Positions 10,280 to 21,884 of a stretch of DNA of 64,000 nt are shown piece by piece. Source of the stretch: Lepeophtheirus salmonis (taxonomy: Eukaryota > Arthropoda > Copepoda > Siphonostomatoida > Caligidae). The position numbers and the translations under genes are program-made. The notes beneath the pieces are model-generated. The model did not search any database. It had not been told where the DNA came from and was given only the letters and a program-made list of their open reading frames with translations. Each line of letters opens with the position of its first letter. The stretch's first letter is position 1. The stretch lies in the NCBI RefSeq assembly GCF_016086655.4, contig NC_052132.2, forward strand, positions 16,308,805 to 16,372,804, given 5' to 3'.

Positions 10280-12330
10280 TTATTTTTTATCAGAGTAATA
10301 CATAACTATGAATAATAAGTTGGTTTTTCATTATTGTCTATTCATTTATATTTTTTGGTTTGTATAGTATTAATGATAGCACCTTATAATTTTATGATTA
10401 CTATAAATCTGTGTTAGAGCTCATTGCTATTATCAGGTTGATATTATTTATTAAATGAATTAAGGCTGTATTTTTGGTGTGTTTTTTTTTTTTTTTTTTT
10501 TTTTTGCACGTACCTACTAAAACATTCTTAATAAACTCTCTATTGTGGTATTATATTTATGTGTCACTTTTAAGTATCAAATAATATTTTCACTCCTTTA
10601 TTAGAGTGCAGCTATGTTGATGACATGACTTAAAGGCATGATATAATTTATTGTGTTTTTTAGGTGCTAAGAACAAGTAAAAAGGAATTATAACAAGTAA
10701 GGGTTGAATATGTAGAACTTTTATGTAATTCTAGTAAAACTGGCCAGGAGAATATTGCCCGTGGAAAAATTTTAGTGAGCAAATTGCTATTGGGGTACAT
10801 TTCCCTGGACAAAAATACCATTAGGAAAATGGCAGGCTACGTTCCTTTTGAAGTGTTTAGAGGGGTCTAAATACTTTGTGAAGTATTGGCGGGGGGTTTT
10901 AACCTGCCTTGTGTCCCTGCCACAGTCTTAATCATCCCATGGACCTGGGGTTTATTTTGAAGTATTTCGAGTGTCCTAAAGTGACAATACTCTCACTAAA
11001 GGCATGGAAAGAGTTGATGATATGGATCTTTGATATTACAATATTAAAATGATGTGTCCTCTAAATACTGAAATCATATTTACCTCTTCATTACAAATTT
11101 TTTTTACTTTATTTGTAGAACTTCAACGAAAAATGCTGTCGTTATCTTCAAGACCCAAAAAAAGACAGCCGAAACTGTTTAAATGTATAATTGTGACATA
11201 AATTTAATTTAATTCTATAGATGATAGTTTTCCTAATTATAAGGTGAAATATAATAAAATATTTCCATTTTTATAAAATATAATGCGTATTTTACATGTG
11301 GTTGATTTTTTTTAATGTATTCATTCTAAGACTTATAGTGCCTACAATTCCAATATTATTTACTTTTCTTATGAAAGATTCTAACATGCTTTAAACCAAA
11401 TATTATGCATGTAACAAAAACAAATAAATATAATAAAATAATAATTAATTCTTTAAGATTAAATAACATTCAATTTTATTATGTAATTCTTTATTTTTTG
11501 CGAATAATGAAGAAAAAAAGTCTATATTTATGGCAAGGCTTACAGGTCTTTGTGATTTTGGGAGTCAAGTCCTTAGAAATTTTGACTTAATTTCAAACAC
11601 ATAATAAAAGTAGTATTTACGATAATAATTTGAAACTTTATTCAAAGAATATAATTGAATCAAGGCCCGATGCTTTTAATTTTTTGTCTGATGAATGAGT
11701 CTGCTACATATTTATCAATAAAACCTACATAGTACAATTAATATTAAGATATAACACTATAATCATATGTACCTGTATTCATAATTCATAATGTTATTGA
11801 TAATTAGGATTATAGGTAGATACGAGTAAAGTGTTATACCTCATTAGTTATTTTGCATTTTCATTACAAACCCTCTTCATATTCTATGAATAATTATTAA
11901 TTACTCATTCTAAATATAGTTAAAGATTTAGTAAATATCCATTAGATCCAATATTTAGAGCTGTATTTAAGTCCACCTTTTCAGTATTCAGGTAAAGTCC
12001 GAGTCCTTATGCTCTGGGTCTTCCTGGTTCCGAGTACAAATTATCATGCTCCAAGTCCATAGAAAAATAAGTCATCTTTGCACTTACCTTTAGTCTTGTC
12101 TAAGGCAAGATGTCCTTTATCACAAGTTATTCCTTAATGTTTGACTACACTAATTTACTTTTGGACGCCATTAACTTTGAGATGGCGTAGTGAGTTTAAA
12201 AGGCAATAAAAGAATGATGTATACAGCTTTGGTAAATAAAAACACTCCTTGAATCAGGTAACAACAGAAAAAATCCGGGCAATCCTGTATAATAGCTCTT
12301 TGAACATCTCTGACTATGATCCTTTTACAA
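10280..12330. other. AT-rich stretch without recognised gene
   Basis: It contains a ~25-base T run near 10481 and a modestly GC-richer patch at 10740-10990 (for example GGCCAGGAGAATATTGCCCG and TTGGCGGGGGGTTTTAACC) that I cannot place. A pyrimidine-rich tract with TTATTTGTAG before 11119 could mimic a splice acceptor, but the 70 bases after it are too little to call an exon. Near 11990-12060 a run of GAGTCC and TCCGAGTAC words looks like decayed repeat. Confidence 0.4.
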
Positions 12331-12339
12331 GCAGCTGCC

Positions 12340-12620
12340 TGTTATATGATTATTTGGGGAGAAAATGAATTACTCCTATAAAGAGGGGAACCTTTCACAT
12401 TTAAAATAGCATTAGTGCAAAGAAAATATTGCAATTATATTTACAACAATATCTATTTATTGTATTATACATTTTTAGAACAATTTACACTAAAGATAAG
12501 CAAGAATGCTTACTTCAGAGAAAGAGGCTAACACCACTTAAATAATGAACCAAAAAGAAGAAAAATCACACGCTACAACTGTTTTGCATTACTACCTTGT
12601 AAAATTAGTTTTTTTGTTAC
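12340..12620. repeat. Dispersed repeat (related to 32.13 kb and 16.43 kb), copy 1
   Basis: GAAAATGAATTACTCCTATAAAG, TTTAAAATAGCATTAGTG and AATAATGA(A/G)CC..AAAAGAAGAAA(A/G)ATCACACGC occur in the same order at 32130-32330 with substitutions. Part of it recurs at 16440-16510 (CCTTCAAAATTTAAAATTGCATAAGTGCA). No coding content is apparent. Confidence 0.6.
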
Positions 12621-12944
12621 AAAATTGGCATCCCTACATATATATAAAAAAGGTTGGAGCGTTGACGAAAACTCTCAGTAATGCACAAAGATAGGAAAAT
12701 TGTCTGAATCCTGGTGAGTCTAAATCAAAAAGAAAAGTATATGACGGCAACTTTGAGTAACGGCATATATATAATCAGCCTTAAAAAGATCAAACGCTCC
12801 TAACTCGCTAATACGTTTGAATTGACAAAATATGGGGAAAAAATTAAGAAAAACACGAATATCTTGCAGATCACTAACATATACTTTTTTTAAATGTATG
12901 CTCACGAGGATTTGGCGAATGTTAACATCCCTAGGGATGCATGA

Positions 12945-13195
12945 AACATGTCCTTACGATATGTAAAAGTAAAAGAAAATGAATGTGGGGGTCCTGAGAA
13001 TTTGAAGAATGTTTAGGAGGTGAGTGGCTAAGTTGCCATGTTATTTTATTAGATCTGGTGCAAGCTGCTGTAAGAGGCAGGAAATAAACACACCTTCCAC
13101 TCCAATGTAGATACTCAGTTATACTAAGAGTCCAACAAGGACTTATACTTTTAACTCCCGAGTAAGCCCTATTTAATATTCTGTCTTTCATGAAT
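12945..13195 (-). repeat. 'GTCCTTGTTGGACT' dispersed family, copy 1
   Basis: The reverse complement reads TATAAGTCCTTGTTGGACTC, then ACATTGGAGTG, then CTCCTAAACATTCTTCAAATT, the core of a SINE-sized family. I found eight copies in this window, at 12945, 23560, 26803, 28185, 29442, 34290, 42903 and 61684. Confidence 0.75.
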
Positions 13196-13199
13196 ACAC

Positions 13200-15900
13200 A
13201 GACTGATTATTACTTCATAGTTATATGTTCAGAGTGATATATAAAGCATGTTCTGCCGGTATCTTACGAAAGAATCTTTTTTCTCCCTCACGCATTAGGT
13301 TGCTCGAACAGCTGATCGATAAGAAGTTTCGTGACGCAGGAAATGTCATCAATAAGTACATCTCTTAAATCATAACTTGATGACTTTTTCTAAAAAAAAA
13401 TAGCATAATAAGGTTCTAAAGGGTTTAAACTATATTAAAAATAAAGGAAAATTTAAAAAACAACTACGGAAGATGGAACATTTTTCCATTCATTAGTGAA
13501 AAAAATATATTGTACATTGATAAACAGAATCAGTTTTTATGAGATGAAGTAATTTGTAGATCATAATGAATTATGAGAGGATTGTTATGTTTGTGTTATG
13601 TTCATTCCTTTTTGGTAACTGAACCTCGTACAATTTATATCTAGGAAAGTGTAAGTTCCGTGATTGAAAGTACGACAGTCCAACATGTAGAAGGTTATAA
13701 TTTGAGTGAAATAATAATTAACAAACTCCGTGCGACATATTTAATACGGCAGTCTTAAGAAATCACTTTTTAGTAAGTACAATTCAATGAGAAAACAGAT
13801 TTAATTTTCGAACACGAATCTCCAGATTTCTCAGTGAATAACCACTGGATTTTAATAATTGAGATATTTATGGAAAGAAATACTCCATAGACAGCGTAAA
13901 AACTCATTTTCAAATTCATATTTTTACTTTTTTCAGACTTTGTAACATACCTTCCCTGTTGCTCGACGTCTTTCATGAGCACAAACACTAGTTATTACTT
14001 TATACTTAGATGTTATCTCTTCATGAATTAAATTATAATGACAACACCTCTGAAAAATAAAAAACCTTATTCAGTTTACGAATTAAAAATAGACGTGCCC
14101 GCTTTCTAGAACATATTTTATAAAACTCTGTTCATAAATAGATGGAAACTTTACAATATACTAAGCAAATAAATTTATTACCGTCCATTGTACCTTTTAT
14201 TTGATCTATTACACTCCATCCATAATTTTGAAGACTATCTTTAGATGACTTATTTTCCAGCAAATAATGCGAAATTACACTTAATGTAGCAAAAATTGAC
14301 TATCTCAATAAGAAAATGAGAAATTCATGGGTTTTATTTGAAAAAGGAAGGTCATATCCGTCCCAATATAAGTTTCTTAAATGAAATGAAGGTTCTGAAC
14401 AATAGCTAAAATGTTGGGGTATCTTATATTATGCCACAAATTTTAATAATAGGCTTATAATTTAGTTAAATATGTAATAGAAATATTAGACTGTTTGTAT
14501 TAATGAAGTAAAAAAATTTAGTGGAATTTACTCTTTTTCTTCATTTCTATTGAAGATTGCTTTTATTTTCATGCAACACACATAATGAAACTTTTTGAAT
14601 TGTAAAATCAGTTTTTGATATGAATATAATATAAATGTCTCCAAATCACATTTAACAAAGTCTTATGTTGAAACTTGAGATGGGAAATATATGTACGAGA
14701 TTACATATTATTTGTTGTGTAGGGGCTTGAAGATGAAATTGGAAGAAAAAAATTAAATCCATAGTGCGTTTGATTTGAAAAAGACATAGAGTAATTGAAA
14801 ACATATTCAAGCATATGTATACAAGTATGTATATTTTATATAAATATAACTTTTTTAGATTCCTTAACAAGTTATATTATACTGTAAATCATGTTAAAAA
14901 AATATTTGTGTATATTTATGTATACAATAAATATTTTTCACAAGTTATATTATATATGTGTTATGTCAACATATACACAGTATTGGAAAAAGCAATACTG
15001 TAAAGGAGAAAATCACAGCATATTTGTATACTTCATAAATACATACAGTCCCATATTTTATTGACATATTTAAGTCAACTATAAGTATTATATTCATAGT
15101 TATGGGATGACTTAAAATACCCAAGAAGTTAGTCTATAGTTTAGAACCACTATTATGTATAAAAGACTTATATTGGCTCCGATAAGTCCGTTGAAATACA
15201 AATCCTTTTATTTTATAAATTAGCTTAAGTATTGGGAACTCAACTAAAAATATTGTGCTCATCCTAAAAGAGTCAAGAAATGAAGAAAAATTATTCTAAC
15301 TTACTTTTTTGTTGATGGGCAATACAATATATACATATATTAAAAATCTTTTAAAAATAATATTAGTTTTTATTTATGTATTGCATACGGATTAAAAATA
15401 TATTTTCGAACAAATGAAACATTTATTCTCCCAAACTAATAGACAAAATGTATTAGCAAGTTGACATTCACATACAACCTACCACATAAATGAATAAGGA
15501 ATGCTATTAACACACTGGATAGAAGTGTGGCTGATTTTTTTGGATCATCGAAAGTAAAAATTGCTCTAAGAAAAATGTGTCCATGTTTTTGTACAAGTTG
15601 TCTTTTCTACTAGCTTTACCCTTTATCTAATTATATTATCATTCATTTTAAATAAAAGCTATTCATTCTTATTATACTTTCATTTTCATCTATTAAAACG
15701 AAGCATTTAAAATGTATTTCCACATTTATATAACTGTGAGTACTTGAACTTTATAATGTGCTACAGAATACTTATTAATTAGTAACTTTCATCAAAAAAT
15801 TAATATATTGACCATCAAAAGAATATTCAATTTATGCATTATTTTATACAGAAATATTGTCAATTTTTCATATAAAAGTTTTTCCCCATTATTTTGCCTG
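13200..15900. other. Long AT-rich stretch, no gene recognised
   Basis: Open frames here are short and of random AT-rich composition (for example 13770-13988 and 14652-14870). I found no transposase motif, reverse-transcriptase motif, end repeat or long open frame on either strand. TATAT-rich segments lie around 14800-15000 and 15320-15400. Confidence 0.5.
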
Positions 15901-15909
15901 CAGCATTTG

Positions 15910-15979
15910 TACAGAGTGGGGACCTATAACTTGCATTAGCATGACTAAATTACGAAAAAAGTGATTTTTATGGAATCAA
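15910..15979 (-). repeat. ~70-bp dispersed motif, copy C
   Basis: The minus strand reads GATTCCATAAAAATCACTTT, TTTCGTAATTTAGTCATGCT, AATGCAAGTTATAGGTCCCC and ACTCTGT. It is the best preserved of the four copies I found. Confidence 0.65.
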
Positions 15980-16043
15980 GAACAAACATATAAAAGCCGA
16001 TTTATTATTTGTTTAAATACTATATGATATTTACCTATACCTT

Positions 16044-16268
16044 TTATGTAATATATCCTCCTTCACAAGCCATAACAGCCTCGATAGACCGGCCAACAGA
16101 TTGTTAGTTCCTTACGTTGAAGGCCGTGTCCAGGATATACCATGCAGTCATGATAGCAGCTCGGAGCGAGTCCAAATTTGGATGAGAGGGGTGTTAAATA
16201 TTCTTCTTCAATACATTCCAAACTGAAAAGTCCAGAAGGTTGAGGTCAGGATTGAAGGAGGGCCACAT
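16044..16268 (-). pseudogene. Tc1/mariner-like transposase C-terminus
   Basis: One minus-strand frame of 75 codons reads MWPSFNPDLNLLDFSVWNVL, KKNI, stop, HPSHPNLDSLRAAIMTAWYI, LDTAFNVRN, stop, QSVGRSIEAVMACEGGYIT and a final TAA at 16044-16046. The WPxxNPDLNxLDFxVW block holds the third catalytic acidic residue (PDLN). SIEAVMACEGGYI is the usual C-terminal 'R(I/V)EAVIxAxGGYI'. Two internal stops make it dead. No upstream catalytic blocks or end repeats are found nearby, so it is a tail fragment only. Confidence 0.85.
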
Positions 16269-16429
16269 GGAGGCAGATCACAAAAGTTTTTGTTCTTTGT
16301 ATGGTTATTAAAATCTGGTAATTAAAAATAACAGAGATACAATCGAAATTATATAATATGGCATGTTTTGAGTCCTCACTATATGTTATACTTAGGAATG
16401 GGCAGAATGAAGAAACTTATAAAATAAGC

Positions 16430-16515
16430 TTCCTTCTATATGATTTTGGAAGGAAACTGATTTAGAGAGAAGAGCCTTCAAAATTTAAAATTGCATAAGT
16501 GCAGGAAAAGAACAA
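16430..16515 (+). repeat. Short piece of the 12.34/32.13 kb dispersed repeat
   Basis: CTTATAAAATAAGC, the 'GAGAAGAGCCTTCAAAATTTAAAATTG' region and CATAAGTGCA parallel the other two copies. It is truncated on both sides. Confidence 0.45.
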
Positions 16516-16581
16516 TATGTCCGAAAAAGCATAATAGCAAATATACTTCTCCTTGGGACCTCATGGGATGAAGCGGAGTAA

Positions 16582-17250
16582 ATGAGGGAACACAGAAAAG
16601 AGAAAAAATACTTCAAGGGTTTCCCCTATGGGCTGACTGGTAACATTGGAGATGAGTTTCTTGCTCGCATTATAGCACACCAATGCTATACTCTTCAGAT
16701 TAAAGGTAAGGTGGAACTTTCAAAATCTGAAATCCCTATCTTTGGTAAGGTACTTTACATATGTGTAGACCCACTGACTGATATTTGAAACCCTACAATT
16801 GATAGACTTCACGATCAGAGTAGCCTCAACAGGAAAGGTACATTTCCAAGACACAAAAATAGCACCCATTATCCTACAAGAGGGAGAAAAAGTAGAGGGA
16901 GGCACCACAAAATTAAATAAAGGAGATTGTAATAAAACAACTTGTGATACTAGGGTAAAAGATTAGCAAAAAAAGATCATACTGAATCTAGTAAACAAAC
17001 TGAGATTGATAGTGGATCCAACAAATCAATGGATGTTGATGGTGCCACTGATGCCAATTATGGAGGGACTGAAGCTCTCAATGAAGATGATGGAACGAGC
17101 AAAAGCCAAGTAAGGAAAAAGTCGATCAGGACCCAAAGTAGCCAACAACTGAAGTTAAAAACTGGAAAAAATAGACAAGTTCTTTGATAGTGGTGCAGAG
17201 TTATGGATCAAGCTACAAAAACCACCCAAAAATAGTGATGATTACCTGCT
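16582..17250 (+). pseudogene. Unrecognised decayed coding region upstream of a LINE (possible ORF1)
   Basis: A 68-codon frame (16582-16788) begins MREHRKEKKYFKGFPYGLTG and contains GDEFLARIIAHQCYTLQIKG. After a stop, a second frame carries LIDFTIRVASTGKVHFQDTK and APIILQEGEKVEGGTTKLNK. From about 17000 there is an acidic, serine-rich, low-complexity stretch (DSGSNKSMDVDGATDANYGG). GC content and continuity exceed the surroundings, so this was once coding. Its position just before endonuclease and reverse-transcriptase remnants suggests a LINE ORF1 or gag-like protein, but I recognise no zinc knuckle or RRM. Another origin, such as a separately inserted sequence, cannot be excluded. Confidence 0.4.
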
Positions 17251-17272
17251 CGTATATTAACACTCAATACTC

Positions 17273-17554
17273 TTAAGCAACAAACTCGGAGCTCAAATTG
17301 AGAACATCACAAATATCCCTAACAACTGAGCCATATTTCAGTATTGCCACAACGAAATGTCTCGCTCTGGGATGATTTATAGTCCACAAATCATCTGGAT
17401 AAAATCCGAGGGGTTGCTTACGATCTGCTAACCATTTGCAAGCATGGTCAGTTCTAGAATTTTTTGGCAGAGACATATGCACGATATGTATGAAAATAGA
17501 TGGTCTAGTAATACCTTGGTAATACTGTTGCTTACCTTGACCAATTATTAGCAT
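17273..17554 (-). CDS. Orphan 93-codon open frame between LINE parts
   Basis: The minus-strand frame starts MLIIGQGKQQYYQGITRPSI and includes LADRKQPLGFYPDDLWTINH and PRARHFVVAILKYGSVVRDI. It sits exactly where the first part of the LINE endonuclease should be, but on the opposite strand and with no endonuclease motif I can identify. It could be an inserted piece of another element, an inverted segment, or a chance frame of unusually protein-like composition. No function is assigned. Confidence 0.3.
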   Translation of the reverse strand: MLIIGQGKQQYYQGITRPSIFIHIVHMSLPKNSRTDHACKWLADRKQPLGFYPDDLWTINHPRARHFVVAILKYGSVVRDICDVLNLSSEFVA

Positions 17555-17579
17555 GGTGACGTATGATTAAGCATTGTGA

Positions 17580-19370
17580 ACCAAAACAAAACCAATTATA
17601 TTAGCTATGGACTCAAATGCCCACAATCACCTGTGGAGGAGTAGAGAAACTGACACAAGAGGAGAGTCTCTGCAAAACATCATTGAAGAAAACAATCTGA
17701 CTGTTATAAACGAAAGGAACGAGACTAATTTCATTACCTAATGAGTCAGTTCAACCATCAACATCACAATCATGAATCAACATGCCTTCAACAAATTTGA
17801 TATAACAGGGTGGCACATAGATCTTAGACCATCAATGTCTGACCATAGATATATAGTTTTTGGACTCGGTAAATACATGCTCATCGCGGAGGAATCAATA
17901 TATTTTAGAAAAGCTAACTGGGACATCTTCAGGCCCCACAAGGAATCAGCATCATTATCAGTTATAGTTATCGGAGACTTTAGTAGTAAAGTTCTGACTT
18001 CATCAAAAAAATGGTTTACTTATCGTAAATTATCTGGCACCCTGGAAGTGGAAACTAAATTTGATAAAAACAAACGTGGAGAATACCCTTTTTGCAACTT
18101 AATGAAGATTACCAATCATTTCTTGAGGGAACGTCCTGTTTTAAATATATTATTTAATGATGTTCCTTCAGTTTTAGATAATACTTTTGGTTGTAGCTCC
18201 AGAGTGATGGCTTTTTAAACTTTTTTAGCGGGACAGACAGTCAAAGAATTAATGCTGCCCTTACAACAGTACAACATAATTTGTACGCCTTAAGGACACA
18301 AGGAAAGAGACAGACGCAGGAGGAGTTTTAAATATTGTGAAGTTGTACACAAGAGCTTTAAAATATTTATAGTATCTGGTATTTTATCATATCGTTGTAA
18401 TTGTTATATGTATCTGTTTATTATTCCATTTTCCTTGGCTCTTTGTCTTTCTTGTTTTAAAATCTGAAAATATTTGGATGCCGAGTAAAGGCCAAGAGAA
18501 AAAAAATTACTGGTTAAAAATTCAAACCCAATTGATGAGTGCGATGAATCGTTTAATAAGGCTATCAACATTGTGTTATGTATTTGGTGTCCAAAAAGAA
18601 AAACTATCAGAGCGAAATCAATTCCATGGTGGACCAAACATCTTGTTATCTTAAAGTATAAACTCAGCAAACTTGAACCAAAACGTCATCGTAGTTCCCA
18701 CAGAGATGAATACCTTATCACAAAGAATGCTTATCGGTCAGGCCTTAGAAAAGAGAAGATAATCATGGAGGAGTTTCTGCAACAAAGCGGAAGGTCCAAA
18801 AGATATCACTCAACTAATAAGATCTCAAAAAACGACGTATAACTCTATTGGTCTTCTTAAACGGATCAGGGCTACAAGCAATCACCTACCAATTCACTAA
18901 AAATACTCATGGAAACTCATTTCCCACAATTTAGACTCAGTACGTTTTCTGGAACATCCATGCAAGTAAATGACTTTAACATAGACTTCTTAGAGAGCAA
19001 CAAGGTAAGGGAATCCTTCGACTCCAATTTCACATTCAAAAGCTCGGTACCTGATGAACTGAAACTAGCTGTACTGCAACAACCTGGGGAAAGGATCGTT
19101 GCCTATATCTCAGAACTTAATAAAGTCATCCTCATCACTGGTTATACACCAAGATGCTGGAGAGAAATGAAAGTAATTTTTCTGCCAAAACCAGGTAAAA
19201 AATATATATCCTTCAGAACAATAACTCTTTCTAACTTTATGTCAGGGGACTTTAGCGGATTTTACACTGGGAAGTTGAAGAAGTCATTTCAACACTCTAC
19301 TCACAACATGCCCATACATAGGGATCATAAGCTAAGATGCTTCAATTTTTCATTCAAAGGTTAATTGAAT
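17580..19370 (+). pseudogene. Interrupted non-LTR retrotransposon ORF2 (endonuclease plus reverse transcriptase)
   Basis: KPIILAMDSNAHNHLWRSRE at about 17590-17650 is the 'xxGDxNAHHxxWGS' motif of an APE-type endonuclease. WHIDLRPSMSDHRYIVFGLG at about 17810-17870 is its 'SDHxxI' C-terminus, followed by KANWDIFR. After a ~550-bp unrelated insert the frame resumes with ESFNKAINIVLCIWCPKRKT, AKSIPWWTKHLVILKYKLSK, then RSGLRKEK. SSVPDELKLAVLQQPGERIV and GYTPRCWREMKVIFLPKPGK are the start of the reverse transcriptase. EEVISTLYSQHAHT-type residues follow in another frame. The YADD region is missing. Several stops and frameshifts are present. The order and motifs fit the Jockey/I group. Confidence 0.85.
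17950..18490 (+). other. Unidentified ~540-bp insert inside the LINE
   Basis: The LINE reading stops after WDIFRPHKESASLS and resumes at about 18510. The intervening DNA holds a frame (to a stop at 18216-18218) with FSSKVLTSSKKWFTYRKLSG and FLRERPVLNILFNDVPSVLD. A shifted frame follows with RINAALTTVQHNLYALRTQG and KRQTQEEF. These look like real former coding sequence from another element, but I cannot name the family. Boundaries are approximate and no end repeats or target duplication could be fixed. Confidence 0.4.
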
Positions 19371-19586
19371 AAAGAGGTTTCTGTGTTTTAAGTAGAGATT
19401 TTCACCCTAACGCAAGGTGTATAAGCTCTTCTCAAGTACGAAAAAAACACTGCACAATGTAATAATCAGATCATAGTCGCAATCAGCAATTGCTCCAATA
19501 TTTAGACCACTTACTACTACTAAATAATTTTTTTAAATGTAAAAAACCATCATCAAAGGACTGAGTGAGAAAAATGTACATCTAGA

Positions 19587-19895
19587 ATGATGCAAAGATA
19601 TAAAAAAGATCAAGGTATAAAACATCCACATACTCATAAGCCGAAGTGTATCAATCTCGGAAGAGAAAAATTGAGACTCGCTGCAGTACAAGCCTACAAA
19701 GGACATGACCCTTTTTTAGCCCACCTAAATGTATATATGGAAGAATGGCACAGTACAGACCATCTCATCAATAGATGCCTCACCCTATCTTACAAGAGAC
19801 ATCAAGCCATGAATGAGGGAAATGAAGATATTCGTATTTTAAAATTTATGAAATGTAAAAATATGACAAATATTATTGAACAAAATTGGTGGTAG
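19587..19895 (+). CDS. Unrecognised 102-codon open frame
   Basis: The frame reads MMQRYKKDQGIKHPHTHKPK, then REKLRLAAVQAYKGHDPFLA and HLNVYMEEWHSTDHLINRCL, ending NIIEQNWW. It is unusually rich in His, Trp and charged residues for random AT-rich DNA, which hints at former coding sequence. It follows the broken LINE by ~220 bp and could be part of its missing 3' end or of another element. No known motif is visible. Confidence 0.3.
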   Translation: MMQRYKKDQGIKHPHTHKPKCINLGREKLRLAAVQAYKGHDPFLAHLNVYMEEWHSTDHLINRCLTLSYKRHQAMNEGNEDIRILKFMKCKNMTNIIEQNWW

Positions 19896-19919
19896 CATCA
19901 ATATCCCGTTGTGTGATCG

Positions 19920-21800
19920 TGTGCGTTGCTTATATATCTACCATTTTATTTTATATATGTATGGGAAAGAGTAATAAGTGTTTAACTAAAGAACTAGTGC
20001 TCGAAAAATATTATAAACTTATATATAAGCATTAAAATTATTATTTCATTAAATATTTTTTTTAGACACATCTTCATTTATAGAGAAATATTAAACTACG
20101 ACAATCTATAAAATCAAATAAAACAATCGTTTTTTCCTTAATAGTAAAATGGTTATTTTTATCAACGATTTGCCCATCCCGAATCATATTTGTACTCATA
20201 CAATATGCACAAATTATCTCAATTATTAGGGGACATCCATACAGTTTTAAAACGTATTTTTATCCTAGAGCAGTGGTTCTATATCGGTGGGAACTTACCT
20301 AGAGTAGAATTTAGATTTTATGTATGAAGGCCCATTATTTAACAAAAAAGAAGTTGTTTATTTTTTGAACTAGCAAAACGGTAAAAAATGGGTAGAGTAT
20401 TGAGATTCTGAAATTGTGTAATTGAGATAAAAAAGGTTAAGAATCCCTTTCCTAGAGTGATAATAAAAAGAAAGATATGGCAAGTGTAAATTAAGAATAT
20501 TATAATGTTTCGATTCTTTGTTCTACAAATATCCATAAAATTTGAATTACTATAGACGTCATTAGTGCATAATTTGTATTTAGATACATTTCTCAATGGC
20601 AATTCTTTGGAAATAAACACATTCAACGGAATCCGTGGTAATTATAGACTATATTGTTATTTCTTATATAAAAAATATTTAGGGTAAGTGACGCATTGTC
20701 GATCGTTCCAAATTGTCCGACATGTAACAGTTACGTTGCAAAAATTCTTTAGTACTTCAACCTAGGATACCAAAAAAGATTGTTATGTAATCTTAACACA
20801 TTTCTAAACAATCCTGTAAAGTTTCAAAATTGATTGGTGATGTAATTTTTGAGTAACAAATCTTTCAAGTTCCAGGTTTTGATAATTTGAGTTAAAATTA
20901 AAGACTTCTATAGTTTCCAGTGTGTGATTATGTGAAGATATTTCGTCTTCATTTGATTATATTAGAAAAAATCTGGCCCTGTTTGAGTTCAATAGGAGTT
21001 TTAACATAAGTGTTTTATTTATTGGGTGTATTTTTGTCATATTTTTTGCGAAGTAGTTGACAAATTCACATTATCGGACAGTGTCTGAAATTGTGAAATC
21101 AGAGAAATTAAAAGTTAATATTTACGGAGGGTAGAATAAAATAAAAAATAGCTATCTAATAGCCAAATAAATAGTTAGTTATACACCGAAGAGAAAATCG
21201 TTCAAATAGCGTTTGATGAGGAAGGAGATAAGGTGAAATAAACGCACGGTAAATAAAATAGAAAGAAAATCTCCCTCACTTCTCACCCAAAGTCATATTA
21301 ATGAAACGAATACTCGGATTCTCGGCAATATAATGTTATATTCCTTCCAGAGATGGAGTGGAAAGCACAATTGATATATGCTTTATTAATATGATTGAGG
21401 GTGATGACTGAGGACCGATGGAGGGATTTATGTACTGTGTGTCGATCCGTTCCTCTCAATGTTCTCATAAAATAATATGAGATCCTTTATCTCAAGGATT
21501 GCCAAATATTCTGGGACTCCCCTGCGTACAAAAGTAGGACCGTTGTATGTTGAATTTTATCCACACATGAAAGAAATGTTCAAAACAGCTTTTGCACTTG
21601 TATGTATATTTTTTCCGATATTTTTCCAATTTCATGGTCTTCATAATTTTAAACTTGTCCAAATATATTAATCTAGGGCGTTTTCTGAATGAGTTTTTAA
21701 AGTCTTCATAGCCTCTTTATTCGATATTCCAATGGAAATATTCTTACTGACATATATGTCAATATCGTGATTTGCTTTTAAACTCAAATATAAGACGCGA
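19920..21800. other. AT-rich stretch with possible transposon-end fragments
   Basis: At 20271 GAGCAGTGGTTCTATATCGG resembles the CAGTGGTTCT start of many hAT elements, but no partner end is seen. Between 20690 and 21140, ATTGTCCGAC and ATCGGACAGTG are short inverted words in an otherwise unexplained block. At about 21380 there is GCTTTATTAATATGA, a word shared with the retroelement-like tails at 22.15 and 44.82 kb. Confidence 0.35.
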
Positions 21801-21884
21801 TGTCTATATATAAAGTACATGAGCATCAACATCTCTGTGATATGTTCGACAATGTGTAACTTACACTATATGATTTAAATCAAA

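Noticed and set aside
11100..11200. Pyrimidine tract followed by TTATTTGTAG and a short basic reading, like a 3' splice site and final exon
   Set aside because: Only ~23 codons follow before a stop and no upstream exon could be matched; splice-like signals are common in AT-rich DNA.
20271..20310. hAT-like end CAGTGGTTCT
   Set aside because: No partner terminus or 8-bp duplication found; kept only as a remark in the stretch description.
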